Below are positions 43,131 through 51,187 of a stretch of DNA of 64,000 nucleotides, piece by piece; the first letter of the stretch is position 1; each line of letters opens with the position of its first letter. This DNA is from Streptomyces venezuelae (GTDB lineage Bacteria; Actinomycetota; Actinomycetes; Streptomycetales; Streptomycetaceae): positions 248,001-312,000 of the forward strand of contig NZ_CP029192.1 in assembly GCF_008642315.1 (NCBI RefSeq), given 5' to 3'. Under the pieces are notes generated by a model. The model ran no database searches and was not told the origin of the DNA. It saw only the letters and a program-made list of their open reading frames with translations. The position numbers and the translations under genes were made by a program.

Positions 43131-44732
43131 TCAGCGGCGCAGGCCGGGCAGCATCCGCATCTCACCTATCCGCAGCAGGCGCGCGAGGACGAGATAGCCG
43201 ACCGCCATCGTCAGGGCGCCGGCCGTCAGCGCCAGGGCCGTCGCGGCCGTGCCGGACGAGGTCACCTCGGTCCCGGCGCGGGCGGCGGCCCAGCCGAGGG
43301 CCCCGGCCAGGGCGGACGCGAGGATCAACTTGCCGTACGTACGGACAAGTCGGCGGCCGTCCAGGTAGCCGCCGAGGCGGCGGCGCATGAGCCGGGCGGT
43401 GAGCAGCAGGCCCACGGCGTACGAGAGCGTGTACGCGGCGGCCATGCCGGTGACCGCCCAGCGCGCGGGCAGCAGCAGATGGCAGGCGGTGGCGAGGCCG
43501 ATGTTCACGCCCGCCACCCAGACCGCCATCCAGAACGGGGTGCGGGTGTCCTCGTAGGCGTAGAAGCCGCGGAGCAGGAGGTACTGCGCGGAGAACGGGA
43601 TGAGGCCGAGGCCGAACGCCTGGAGCATGTGGCCGAGGGGCTCGGTGGCCGCGGCGTCGGACGCGCCGTGGGCGAAGAGGAGCTGCGCGGTCTGCGGTCC
43701 GAAGGCGAGGAAGAAGAATCCGGCGGGCACGATCACCGTGCCGGTGACGCGCAGCGCGCGGGACAGTTCGCCGCGCAGGTCGGCGGTCCTGCCCTCGGCC
43801 GCGGCCTTGCTCATGCGGGGCAGCAGCGCGGTCACCAGGGAGACGGTGACGATGGACTGCGGCAGGAGCCAGATGGTCTGCGCGTAGGAGTACGCGGTGT
43901 AGCCGACGCCGTCCTTCGGCAGGGTCCGGTCGGCGGCGTTGGCGTAGTTCGTGACGACGGTCAGCGCGACCTGGTTGGCGAGGACGAGCAGCAATGTCCA
44001 GCGTGCGGCGCGTGCGCTCTTGCCGAGGCCGGTGCCGCGCCAGTCGAAGCGCGGCCTGAAGCGCACGCCCGCGGCGCGCACGAACGGCACGAGCGCGAGG
44101 GCCTGCAGGGCTATGCCGAGGGTGGTGCCGATGCCGAGGAGTCTGACCTGCTCGGCGGTGATGTCCCGCACGTCGTCGGGCACGGTCATCAGGCCCAGGT
44201 AGGCGCCGAACATGGTGACGAGCACGACGTTGTTGAGGACGGGGGTCCACATCATCGCGCCGAACTTCTCGCGGGCGTTCAGGACCTGTCCGAGGATCGC
44301 GAAGAGCCCGTAGAAGAAGATCTGGGGCAGCAGGAACCGGGCGAAGACGACGGTGAGCTCGAACGCCTCGTGGTTCTCGGCGGTGTCCCGCATGTAGAGG
44401 CCGACGATCTGCGGGGCCGCCCACACCGCGAGGGCCGTGCCCGCGCCGAGCACGCAGACGACGAGGGTGATCAGGCGCTGTTCGAACGCCGTGCCGCCGT
44501 CGGGGTCGTTCGCGCGGGCGCGCACCAGCTGGGGCACGAGGACGGCGTTCAGGGCGCCGCCGATGAGCAGGGTGTAGAGGCTGGTGGGGACGGTGTTGGC
44601 GGTGTTGTACGTGCCGGCGAGGAGGCCGGTGCCGAGGGCGGCGCCCTGGAGGACCTGCCGGATCAGGCCGGTGGCGCGGGAGACGACGGTCCCGAAGGCC
44701 ATGAGGAGTGAGGAGCGTGCGAGGGTCGCCAC
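43131..44732 (-). CDS. murJ: MurJ/MviN-family lipid II flippase-like membrane protein
   Basis: A 533-residue protein with about 14 hydrophobic helices. The N-terminal 'ATLARSSLLMAFGTVVSRATGLIRQVLQGAALG' and 'YNTANTVPTSLYTLLIGGALNAVLVPQLVRA' are typical of MurJ (MOP superfamily), as is 'FYAYEDTRTPFWMAVWVAGVNIGLATAC'. MurJ flips lipid II for peptidoglycan synthesis. Streptomyces usually has a larger essential MurJ near the origin-side mviN locus and extra paralogues. This one lacks the long extensions of the main actinobacterial protein and is isolated from cell-wall genes, so it may be a paralogue for sporulation or another lipid-linked substrate. The GTG at 44732 is 7 bases after 'gaggtg'. 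Confidence 0.82.
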   Translation of the reverse strand: MATLARSSLLMAFGTVVSRATGLIRQVLQGAALGTGLLAGTYNTANTVPTSLYTLLIGGALNAVLVPQLVRARANDPDGGTAFEQRLITLVVCVLGAGTALAVWAAPQIVGLYMRDTAENHEAFELTVVFARFLLPQIFFYGLFAILGQVLNAREKFGAMMWTPVLNNVVLVTMFGAYLGLMTVPDDVRDITAEQVRLLGIGTTLGIALQALALVPFVRAAGVRFRPRFDWRGTGLGKSARAARWTLLLVLANQVALTVVTNYANAADRTLPKDGVGYTAYSYAQTIWLLPQSIVTVSLVTALLPRMSKAAAEGRTADLRGELSRALRVTGTVIVPAGFFFLAFGPQTAQLLFAHGASDAAATEPLGHMLQAFGLGLIPFSAQYLLLRGFYAYEDTRTPFWMAVWVAGVNIGLATACHLLLPARWAVTGMAAAYTLSYAVGLLLTARLMRRRLGGYLDGRRLVRTYGKLILASALAGALGWAAARAGTEVTSSGTAATALALTAGALTMAVGYLVLARLLRIGEMRMLPGLRR

Positions 44733-44927
44733 GTCAGCGGCACCTCGTGTGCGGCTCGGCGGATATGTCTTCGAGATCCATGCACTTGATCTTCGCACGG
44801 CCTCGTGACAGCTCACGGTCACCCGAACGCATCGCCGCCACGCGCGCGTGACCCCGGCCTGCCGCCGTAACGTCCGTTTCATCCCGATTCGCACGCCCCG
44901 CAGACAAGAAAGCGAGACCCCTCCCCG

Positions 44928-45494
44928 ATGTCGACATCCGTGCCCGCCCCCACGGCACCGGTCCACCGCGGCGCTTCCCCGACCCGCTTCGCCGTCCTCT
45001 TCCTGCTCGCCCTGCTCACCGCGGCGAACGGCTTCCTCGTCGCCCCCGGGCAGGCTCACGCGGCCGTCCACGCGGCGGCCGTCGTCGTCGACGAGTCGTG
45101 CACCAGCAGCGACGCCGCCGTCTGCATGATCCGGGAGATGACCCCGGAGCAGCGCGCACAGGCGCGCGAGACCCGGATCCGCTATCACCAGCTGCTCGAC
45201 TCGATGGAGCGCACGGCCGACGAGATGCACGCAGCGGGCCGCTCGGACGAGGAGATCGCCCGCACACTCGTGGACATGCGCAACGAGGCGAAGGACATCA
45301 CGCGCGCGGGCATGTCACCCGAGGCCGTACAGGCCCTGGAGGCGCGCAACATGAAGAAGTACGGCAACCCGCTGGGCCCGACGGCCGACCAGCAGTACGC
45401 CAAGTACGGCAGCTGGAGCGCGGTCATCGCGGCCGCCACGCGGAGCAGCGCGGCCGTGGACCGGGAGCTCGGCCTGGAGCCGCGCGGCCGATGA
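44928..45494 (+). CDS. Secreted helical protein of unknown function
   Basis: A 188-residue protein with a clear Sec signal ('RFAVLFLLALLTAANGFLVAPGQAHA', cleavage near residue 45). Two cysteines sit just after the cleavage site ('DESCTSSDAAVCMI'). The rest is charged and helical, with 'ARETRIRYHQLLDSMERTADEMHAAGRSDEEIARTLVDMRNEAKDITRAGM', which may form a coiled-coil or helical bundle, and a C-terminal 'NMKKYGNPLGPTADQQYAKYGSWSAVIAAATRSS'. I do not recognise a named domain. It overlaps the next gene (ATGA) and so is cotranslated with it. The ATG at 44928 has no strong ribosome site. Confidence 0.65.
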   Translation: MSTSVPAPTAPVHRGASPTRFAVLFLLALLTAANGFLVAPGQAHAAVHAAAVVVDESCTSSDAAVCMIREMTPEQRAQARETRIRYHQLLDSMERTADEMHAAGRSDEEIARTLVDMRNEAKDITRAGMSPEAVQALEARNMKKYGNPLGPTADQQYAKYGSWSAVIAAATRSSAAVDRELGLEPRGR

Positions 45495-45946
45495 CACGTC
45501 TGTCGGACTACGACCGGCACGGCCGGGTGTGGGACCTGGACCCCGCTTCGGGGCTCCTTTCCCCCGCACCCGGCGGCAGCTGCCACGGCTTCGTCCACCT
45601 TCCCGGAGAAGGCGAGCACGCGGCGGCCGCGCTGTACGGTGCCGGGGAGGGCGCCGGAACGCTGTGGCTGCAGTTCGGGGCGCGGCGTTGGGACTGTGCG
45701 TCGGTCTCGGTCCGGCAGGCCTCACTGCCGGACGGCGCGCGGCACTTCGCCGTGACCGGTTCCGGCGGCGCCCCGGAGTTCGAACTCCCTTACCCGGCAG
45801 CGGATTCCGGCCCCTTCGACCCGGCGTACGACTGGCTGGACGAGCTCGCCGACGACTTCTTCCTCTGGGTGGCGGACCGGCTCGCGACCGCCGCAGCGCG
45901 TCAGACGCTGCTGGAGCACTTCCGGGCGGGGTTCCCCGCCACCTGA
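45491..45946 (+). CDS. Conserved small soluble protein of unknown function
   Basis: A 151-residue protein, translationally coupled to the secreted protein by an ATGA overlap. It has no signal peptide or membrane segment. Aromatic and acidic residues cluster at the C-terminus ('DSGPFDPAYDWLDELADDFFLWVADRLA'), which looks like an amphipathic helix. A single cysteine pair ('GGSCHGF', 'RWDCASV') is present. No catalytic motif is visible. Its last 46 bases overlap the convergent MFS gene. The pairing with the exported helical protein suggests a shared function such as an exported factor and its cytoplasmic partner, but that is speculation. Confidence 0.55.
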   Translation: MTRLSDYDRHGRVWDLDPASGLLSPAPGGSCHGFVHLPGEGEHAAAALYGAGEGAGTLWLQFGARRWDCASVSVRQASLPDGARHFAVTGSGGAPEFELPYPAADSGPFDPAYDWLDELADDFFLWVADRLATAAARQTLLEHFRAGFPAT

Positions 45947-47103
45947 GGAGCCTCCCGCAGGATGCCCGCCGCACAGGCCGCGACCGCGCAGAACGCCACC
46001 GGCAGGAAGAACGTCAGGTTGAGCGGCATGAAGTGGGTCAGCGGGCCGATGACGGCGGGGCCCGCGAGCATGCCGAGATAGCCGAGCCCCGCGACGCGCG
46101 AGACGTTGGCCCCGGCGGCCTCGCGATCCGCGTGGCCCGCGGCGCTGAAGAGCTGGGGGATGCAGCCGGAGAGCCCCGCGCCGAACACGGTCCAGCCGAT
46201 GAGGGCGAGCGGAACCCAGGGGGACAGTGCCGCCACCGTAAGACCCACCGCGGCCACAGCCGCGCCGTACCGGAGAATGGCCACCGGGCCGTACCGCGCG
46301 GCCACCCGGTCGGCGAGCAGGCGGCCGACGGTCATGGCCGTCGCGAATGCGCCGTAGGCGAGGGCCGCGCTCGCGGCGGGCGCGTCGAGGACGTCGCGCA
46401 GGTGCAGGACGCTCCAGTCGTTCGCCACGCCCTCGCAGAGCATGAGCATCAGGGCGAGGGCGGCGAGGACCCAGATCCGGCGCGGCGTCGCGCGCCGTGC
46501 CGCCGCGGGCGACTTCGACGATTCGGGCGTCGCCGCGTCCACGGGTTCGGGGCGCAGCAGCGCGGGAGCGGACGCCGCGGCGGCCGCGACACCGAGCGCG
46601 GCCACCGCGCCGAGCGTCGCCGCCGGGCTCCAGCCCCAGCTGAGCGTGCGGGCGCCGACCAGCGCGGCGAGGACACCGCCGATGGAGAAGGTGGCGTGAA
46701 AGGCGGACATGACGGGCCGTCGATAGCCGCGCTCGACCTGCACGGCGTGGGCGTTCATGCTGACGTCGAGGCAGCCGTTGCCGAGGCCGAGGGCCAGCAG
46801 CGCGGCCCCCAGTGTCCAGACGTTCGTGGCGAGGCCGGGCAGCACCACGGCCGCGGCGCACAGGGCGGCACTGACGGGCACCACGGTGCGGGCGCCGAGC
46901 CGGTCGGTCAGCGGGCCGACGATCTGCATGCCCACGAAGGCGCCGGCGCCGAGCAGCAGCAGGAGCCAGCCGAGCACGGCGTGACTGATCCCGGCACGCT
47001 CCTCGACGGCGGGGATGTGGACGATCCACATCCCCATGAGGAAACCGTTCAGCGCGAAGTAGGCGAAGGTGGCCAGTCGGCCGGCTCGCAGTGTTCTCTC
47101 CAT
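45901..47103 (-). CDS. MFS transporter
   Basis: A 400-residue, 12-helix major facilitator. The motif A loop is 'GPLTDRLGARTVVP' between helices 2 and 3. The second half repeats it less well ('GRLLADRVAARYG'). A central cytoplasmic linker ('RPEPVDAATPESSKSPAAARRATPRRIW') separates the halves. 'GLGNGCLDVSMNAHAVQVERGYRRPVMSAFHATFSIGG' is typical of the FucP/YbjJ-like sugar or fucose-transporter group, so a sugar or small solute could be carried. The gene is divergent from a DeoR-type sugar regulator across a palindromic operator, which supports a carbohydrate role. ATG at 47103; an upstream ATG at 47115 would extend by four residues. Confidence 0.82.
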   Translation of the reverse strand: MERTLRAGRLATFAYFALNGFLMGMWIVHIPAVEERAGISHAVLGWLLLLLGAGAFVGMQIVGPLTDRLGARTVVPVSAALCAAAVVLPGLATNVWTLGAALLALGLGNGCLDVSMNAHAVQVERGYRRPVMSAFHATFSIGGVLAALVGARTLSWGWSPAATLGAVAALGVAAAAASAPALLRPEPVDAATPESSKSPAAARRATPRRIWVLAALALMLMLCEGVANDWSVLHLRDVLDAPAASAALAYGAFATAMTVGRLLADRVAARYGPVAILRYGAAVAAVGLTVAALSPWVPLALIGWTVFGAGLSGCIPQLFSAAGHADREAAGANVSRVAGLGYLGMLAGPAVIGPLTHFMPLNLTFFLPVAFCAVAACAAGILREAPQVAGNPARKCSSSV

Positions 47104-47108
47104 GACTT

Positions 47109-47136
47109 CGAACATAACGAACATGGACCATGTTCG
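47109..47136. promoter_or_regulatory. DeoR-type operator: palindrome plus extra half-site
   Basis: CGAACATGG-a-CCATGTTCG is a perfect 9-1-9 inverted repeat at 47118-47136. A third direct copy of CGAACAT lies at 47109-47115, nine bases before the first arm. The set sits between the MFS start (47103) and the DeoR start (47177) and is a likely shared operator. Confidence 0.8.
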
Positions 47137-47176
47137 AAAGGTTGATCTGCGCACGAGTTTGTTGTTTGATGTGTGC

Positions 47177-47935
47177 GTGGCCAGTGCAGACCGACTGAGG
47201 CAGATCAGCGACGCCGTGCGCGAGGCGGGGCGGCTCGGTGTCGCGGAGCTCGCCGAGCTCACCGGCGCCTCCGAGATGACCATCCGCCGCGACCTCGAGG
47301 CCCTGGCGGAACAGGGTGTCCTGGAGCGGTATCGCGGGGGTGCGCGGAGCCTTCTGCTGCGCGGCGAGGAGCCGCCGTTCGCCCTGCGGGAGCAGGAGGG
47401 CCTCGCGGCCAAGCGGCGCATCGCCGCAGCCGTGGCCGAGTTGATCGCCGACGGGGAGTCCGTGGTGATCGACAGCGGTACGACCTGTCTGGAGGTCGCC
47501 CGCGCCCTGGAGCACCGCCGTCTGACCGTGGCGCCGCTGTCACTGCACGCGGTGAACGCTCTGTCGGCCGCGCCGCAGGTGACGCTGCTCGTGCCGGGCG
47601 GGCGGCCGCGCCCCGGCGAGCTGGCCCTCACCGGACCGCTGACCACGGCCTCCTTGGCCGCCCTGCGCTTCGACACCGCCGTGATCGGCTGCTGCGGTCT
47701 GACCGCCGCGGACGGCCTCACCGCCTACGACCTGGACGACGCCGCCGTGAAGCGCGCCGCGATCGGTTCGGCCCGCCGCGTCATCGCCGTCGCGGACGCG
47801 TCGAAGCTCTCCCGTACCGCTCTGGCCTTCGTCGCCCCCGCCGATGCCCTGCACGCCGTCGTCACGGACGACGCGGCACCGGACGCGGAGACCGACTCAC
47901 TGACCGCGGCGGGCGTGACCGTACGAAAGGTATGA
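47177..47935 (+). CDS. DeoR-family transcriptional regulator
   Basis: A 252-residue regulator. The N-terminal HTH is 'RLRQISDAVREAGRLGVAELAELTGASEMTIRRDLEALAEQGVLERYRGGA', the DeoR signature. The C-terminal sugar-phosphate sensing domain has 'IDSGTTCLEVARAL', 'VTLLVPGGRPRPGELALTGPL', 'DTAVIGCCGLTAADGLTAYDLDDAAVKRA' and 'VIAVADASKLSRTALAF'. These residues line the effector pocket in GlpR/AgaR-type proteins. It probably represses its own gene and the divergent MFS gene through the palindrome. The GTG at 47177 was preferred over 47171 by the family start 'ASADRLRQI'. The HAD gene follows after 5 bases, probably in the same operon. Confidence 0.87.
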   Translation: MASADRLRQISDAVREAGRLGVAELAELTGASEMTIRRDLEALAEQGVLERYRGGARSLLLRGEEPPFALREQEGLAAKRRIAAAVAELIADGESVVIDSGTTCLEVARALEHRRLTVAPLSLHAVNALSAAPQVTLLVPGGRPRPGELALTGPLTTASLAALRFDTAVIGCCGLTAADGLTAYDLDDAAVKRAAIGSARRVIAVADASKLSRTALAFVAPADALHAVVTDDAAPDAETDSLTAAGVTVRKV

Positions 47936-47940
47936 CCCCC

Positions 47941-48573
47941 ATGAACGAGAGCCACCCCACCCGTGCCACCGCGCCCGACATCGTCCTGTTCGACATGTTC
48001 GGCGTCATCGCACGCCACCAGTCCGAGGCCTGCAAGGAACGTCTGGCGGCCATCGCGGGCGGGCCCGCTGCGGCCTTCTGGGACGCCTACTGGGGGCTGC
48101 GCCAGCCGTACGACCGCGGGGACGTGAACGGCGTCGCGTACTGGAAGCAGGTGGCCGACTCCCTCGGCACCTCCTTCGACGACGCCCGCGTCGCGCGGCT
48201 CGTCGAAGCGGACCTCGCCAGTTGGAGCGCCGTCGACGACACGATGGTCGCCCTCGTCGAGGAGTTGGCGGCCGCCCGGCAGCCGATCGCGCTGCTCTCC
48301 AACATCCCCGAGGAGCTGGCCGCCCACTACGAAGAGCGTCACTCCTGGCTCGAGCTCTTCCAGGTGTGCGCCTCCTCCTGCCGCATCGGCCACGCCAAGC
48401 CCGAACCCGGCGCCTACCGCTGGTGCCTGGACGCGCTCGGCGCCGAGCCCGGACGTGTCCTCTTCGTGGACGACCGCGAGGACAACATCCGCGCCGCCGA
48501 GGACGCCGGTGTGCGCGGCCATCTCTTCACGACGCCCACCCGGCTGCGCGAGGCGCTCCGCCTCGGCGCGTGA
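47941..48573 (+). CDS. HAD-superfamily hydrolase
   Basis: A 210-residue HAD phosphatase-like protein. Motif I is 'IVLFDMFGVIARHQ' (nucleophile Asp, though the second Asp is replaced: F-D-M-F-G). Motif II is 'PIALLSNIPEEL', motif III the Lys in 'RIGHAKPEPGAYRWCL' and motif IV 'VLFVDDREDNIRAAEDAGVRG'. The DxF variant in motif I instead of DxD argues that this member may not be a classical phosphatase; haloacid dehalogenases and some phosphotransferase-like members have such changes. The ATG at 47941 is 10 bases after 'gaaagg'. It follows the DeoR gene closely and probably acts on a sugar phosphate linked to the MFS substrate (inference). Confidence 0.82.
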   Translation: MNESHPTRATAPDIVLFDMFGVIARHQSEACKERLAAIAGGPAAAFWDAYWGLRQPYDRGDVNGVAYWKQVADSLGTSFDDARVARLVEADLASWSAVDDTMVALVEELAAARQPIALLSNIPEELAAHYEERHSWLELFQVCASSCRIGHAKPEPGAYRWCLDALGAEPGRVLFVDDREDNIRAAEDAGVRGHLFTTPTRLREALRLGA

Positions 48574-48576
48574 TCC

Positions 48577-49185
48577 TCAGCGCGTGATCGCGCCCAGCAG
48601 CGCCTTGGCACACAGGTCCCGGACCTGCTCCCGCGACAGGTCCGGCTCCTCCAGCCACTCCAGACAGACCGCCACCATGAACGCGAGCCACCCGCGCACC
48701 GCGAGCCGCAGCGCGGGCAGGTCCTGCATGATGTCGGCGGCCGCCGGATCCGCGGCGAGGGCGGCGAGGATCTGCCGCTCCTGCGCGGCGAGACCGTTGC
48801 GGTAGACCTCGCGGACCAGCGGGTCGCCCGCCGCCTCGGCCCGGTGGAAGGCGCGGAAACCCTGCGCGTGGCTCTCCACGTAGCCGAGGAAGGCGTCGAG
48901 GCCGGTGCTGATCTGTTCGTGCACCGGCAGCCCGGGAACCGCCGCCGTCAGGCGCAGCATCCGCTCGCTCTCCCGGTGCACCACGGCGGCGAAGAAGTCC
49001 CGCTTCGTCGGGAAGTAGTGGTACAGGAGCCCCCGCGAGACACCGGCGATCTCCGCGACCCGCTCGATCCACACGTCGTCGTACGGCTTCTGCGCGAAGA
49101 GCCGCGCCCCGACCGAAAGCAGCTGCTCACGCCGCTCCTCGGTGCTCAGTCTGCGGCGCGTGCGCTCCTGGGGATTCGCGGCCAT
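48577..49185 (-). CDS. TetR-family transcriptional regulator
   Basis: A 202-residue TetR repressor. The N-terminal HTH is 'RREQLLSVGARLFAQKPYDDVWIERVAEIAGVSRGLLYHYFPTKRDFFAAVV', followed by a helical ligand-binding domain. TetR proteins usually repress divergent export or degradative genes until a small ligand binds. This gene is divergent from a cytochrome P450 gene (108-base gap), so the P450 is its likely target. The gap has 'gcgaattcagtac' and 'tattgaatcc', weak inverted copies of attgaat that could be operator halves. It ends 3 bases after the HAD gene, convergent. Confidence 0.88.
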   Translation of the reverse strand: MAANPQERTRRRLSTEERREQLLSVGARLFAQKPYDDVWIERVAEIAGVSRGLLYHYFPTKRDFFAAVVHRESERMLRLTAAVPGLPVHEQISTGLDAFLGYVESHAQGFRAFHRAEAAGDPLVREVYRNGLAAQERQILAALAADPAAADIMQDLPALRLAVRGWLAFMVAVCLEWLEEPDLSREQVRDLCAKALLGAITR

Positions 49186-49293
49186 TGCAGCACCTTACTT
49201 GACGCGAATTCAGTACGGGCAGCAGACTGGGATCTCCTATTGAATCCACGTACAACAGGCCCAACGGGCCCGTCGGACAAGGGAGATGGGCAC

Positions 49294-50793
49294 ATGGCGC
49301 AGACGACGAGGTCCGCGGCGTCGAACGGGCCTGACGGGCAGCGTGCGCCGGCCCCTCCCCCGAAGGGTTTCCGCAGCGCCGAGCTCGGCTGGCCCGAGCT
49401 GCACCGGATACCGCATCCGCCGCGCCGGCTACCCGTGCTCGGCGACATCCTGGGCGCCAATGTCCGCACGCCCTTGCAGGACTCCATGAAGATGGCGGCG
49501 CAGCTCGGGCCGATCTTCCGGCGCAAGGCGTTCGGCAAGGAGTTCGTTTTCGTGTGGGGCGCCGAGCTCGCCGCGGACATGGCCGACGAGTCGCGGTTCG
49601 CCAAACACGTGGGCCTGGGCGTGGCCAACCTGCGGCCGGTCGCGGGCGACGGCCTCTTCACGGCGTACAACCACGAGCCCAACTGGCAGCTGGCGCACGA
49701 CATCCTCGCCCCCGGGTTCAGCCGCGACGCGATGGCGGGCTACCACCCGCTGATGCTGGACGTCGCGCGGCAGCTGACCGCGCGCTGGGACGAGCGGGAA
49801 GCGGCGGGCCGCTCGGTGGACGTGCCGGGCGACATGACGAAGCTGACGCTGGAGACCATCGCCCGCACCGGTTTCGGGCACGACTTCGGCTCCTTCGAAC
49901 GGTCCGCGCCGCATCCCTTCGTGTCGGCGATGGTCGGCACGCTCTCCTACGCCCAGCGGCGCAACGTCGTGCCACCGCTGCTGACCCCGCTCGTGCTGCG
50001 CGGCGCGGACCGGCGCAACGACGCGGACATGGCCTACCTCAACCGCACGGTCGACGCGGTGATCGCGGCCCGCCGCGCGGAGGGCGGTTCGGAGGCGGGC
50101 GGCAGCGGCGACCTGCTCGAGCGCATGCTGCAAGTGGCCCATCCCGAGACCGGGGAACGGCTCACTCCGGAGAACATCCGCCGTCAGGTCATCACCTTCC
50201 TGGTCGCCGGGCACGAGACGACGTCCGGCGCGCTGTCGTTCGCGCTGCATTACTTGTCGCGCTCCCCGGACGTGCTCGCCCGCGCGCGGGCCGAGGTCGA
50301 CGAGGTGTGGGGCGCGGAGGGAGAGCCCGCGTACGAGCAGGTCGCCAAGTTGCGCTACCTGCGCCGGGTGCTCGACGAGTCGCTCCGGCTCTGGCCGACC
50401 GCTCCCGGCTTCGCCCGCGAGGCGCGTACGGACACCGTCCTCGGGGGCAAGCATCCGATGCGGCGCGGCGCGTGGGCGCTGGTCCTCGCGACGATGCTGC
50501 ACCGCGATCCGACCGCGTGGGGCGACCATCCCGAGGAGTTCGACCCCGACCGGTTCGCCCCATCGGCCGTACGTGGGCGGCCCGCCCATGTCTTCAAGCC
50601 GTTCGGCACCGGAGCCCGCGCCTGCATCGGACGTCAGTTCGCGCTGCACGAGGCGACCTTGGTGCTCGGACTGCTGCTGCGCCGCTACGACCTGCACGCG
50701 GAGCCGGGCTACCGGCTGCGCGTAGCCGAGCGTCTCACCCTGATGCCGGACGGCCTGACGCTGCGTCTGTCGCGCCGCGCCCGGGCCGCGTAG
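49294..50793 (+). CDS. CYP102-like cytochrome P450 (haem domain only)
   Basis: A 499-residue P450. The haem-ligand motif is 'FKPFGTGARACIGRQFALHEA' with Cys444, the I-helix motif is 'AGHETTSG' (305-312) and the ExxR pair is in 'DESLRLWPTAP' (362-365). The 'ACIGRQFALHEATLVLGLLLRRY' and 'FVFVWGAELAADMADESRF' pattern resembles the haem domain of P450 BM3 (CYP102), which hydroxylates fatty acids. The fused FAD/FMN reductase of BM3 is absent, so electrons must come from separate partners. The N-terminal 40 residues are a soluble Pro-rich extension. The ATG at 49294 follows 'gggaga'. Divergent TetR control is likely. Confidence 0.87.
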   Translation: MAQTTRSAASNGPDGQRAPAPPPKGFRSAELGWPELHRIPHPPRRLPVLGDILGANVRTPLQDSMKMAAQLGPIFRRKAFGKEFVFVWGAELAADMADESRFAKHVGLGVANLRPVAGDGLFTAYNHEPNWQLAHDILAPGFSRDAMAGYHPLMLDVARQLTARWDEREAAGRSVDVPGDMTKLTLETIARTGFGHDFGSFERSAPHPFVSAMVGTLSYAQRRNVVPPLLTPLVLRGADRRNDADMAYLNRTVDAVIAARRAEGGSEAGGSGDLLERMLQVAHPETGERLTPENIRRQVITFLVAGHETTSGALSFALHYLSRSPDVLARARAEVDEVWGAEGEPAYEQVAKLRYLRRVLDESLRLWPTAPGFAREARTDTVLGGKHPMRRGAWALVLATMLHRDPTAWGDHPEEFDPDRFAPSAVRGRPAHVFKPFGTGARACIGRQFALHEATLVLGLLLRRYDLHAEPGYRLRVAERLTLMPDGLTLRLSRRARAA

Positions 50794-50878
50794 AGCGTCA
50801 TTGTCAGACCCGTGCGCAAGAGTGGAGGTGGCATCCCCCGATGCCACCATGCCATCCAGCGCAGAGGAGTCGCTCGAC

Positions 50879-51187
50879 ATGACCGGCACGACGTCCGAGG
50901 AACTGCTCGCCGCCCAGGCCTGCTTGCGCCTGCTGCACACGGCGCGCGCCACGCTCTCCGACTCCTCGTCGGTCTCCCCCGTGGCGGCGGCGACGCTGCT
51001 CGCGGGGCCCATCGCGGAGGCCGACGAGGCGTTGCGCCGCGCGGGTCTCGCGGGCAATGAGGCAGCACTCATCGACCGGATCTACGACCTCGCGCCGCCT
51101 CCCCCGCGCTCCGCCGATCCGGGCCCGCTGCCCGAGGAACGCCGGCGGATGTCCCGCTCCTGCGCGCGAGAGGGCAGCCAGTCATGA
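50879..51187 (+). CDS. Small conserved protein of unknown function
   Basis: A 102-residue soluble protein: 'TGTTSEELLAAQACLRLLHTARATLSDSSSVSPVAAATLLAGPIAEADEALRRAGLAGNEA' is a helical region, followed by a Pro-rich tail and an Arg-rich 'RRRMSRSCAREG'. No domain is recognised. The ATG at 50879 follows 'gaggag' by 10 bases; in-frame ATGs further upstream have no site. Its stop overlaps the start of the Xi-class transferase gene (ATGA), so it is probably coexpressed and may be an accessory protein to that enzyme. It follows the P450 gene by 85 bases. Confidence 0.55.
   Translation: MTGTTSEELLAAQACLRLLHTARATLSDSSSVSPVAAATLLAGPIAEADEALRRAGLAGNEAALIDRIYDLAPPPPRSADPGPLPEERRRMSRSCAREGSQS

Noticed and set aside
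42954..44711. 585-residue plus-strand frame opposite MurJ
   Set aside because: Gly/Val/Glu/Arg-rich antisense composition without domains; the minus strand encodes an obvious 14-helix protein.
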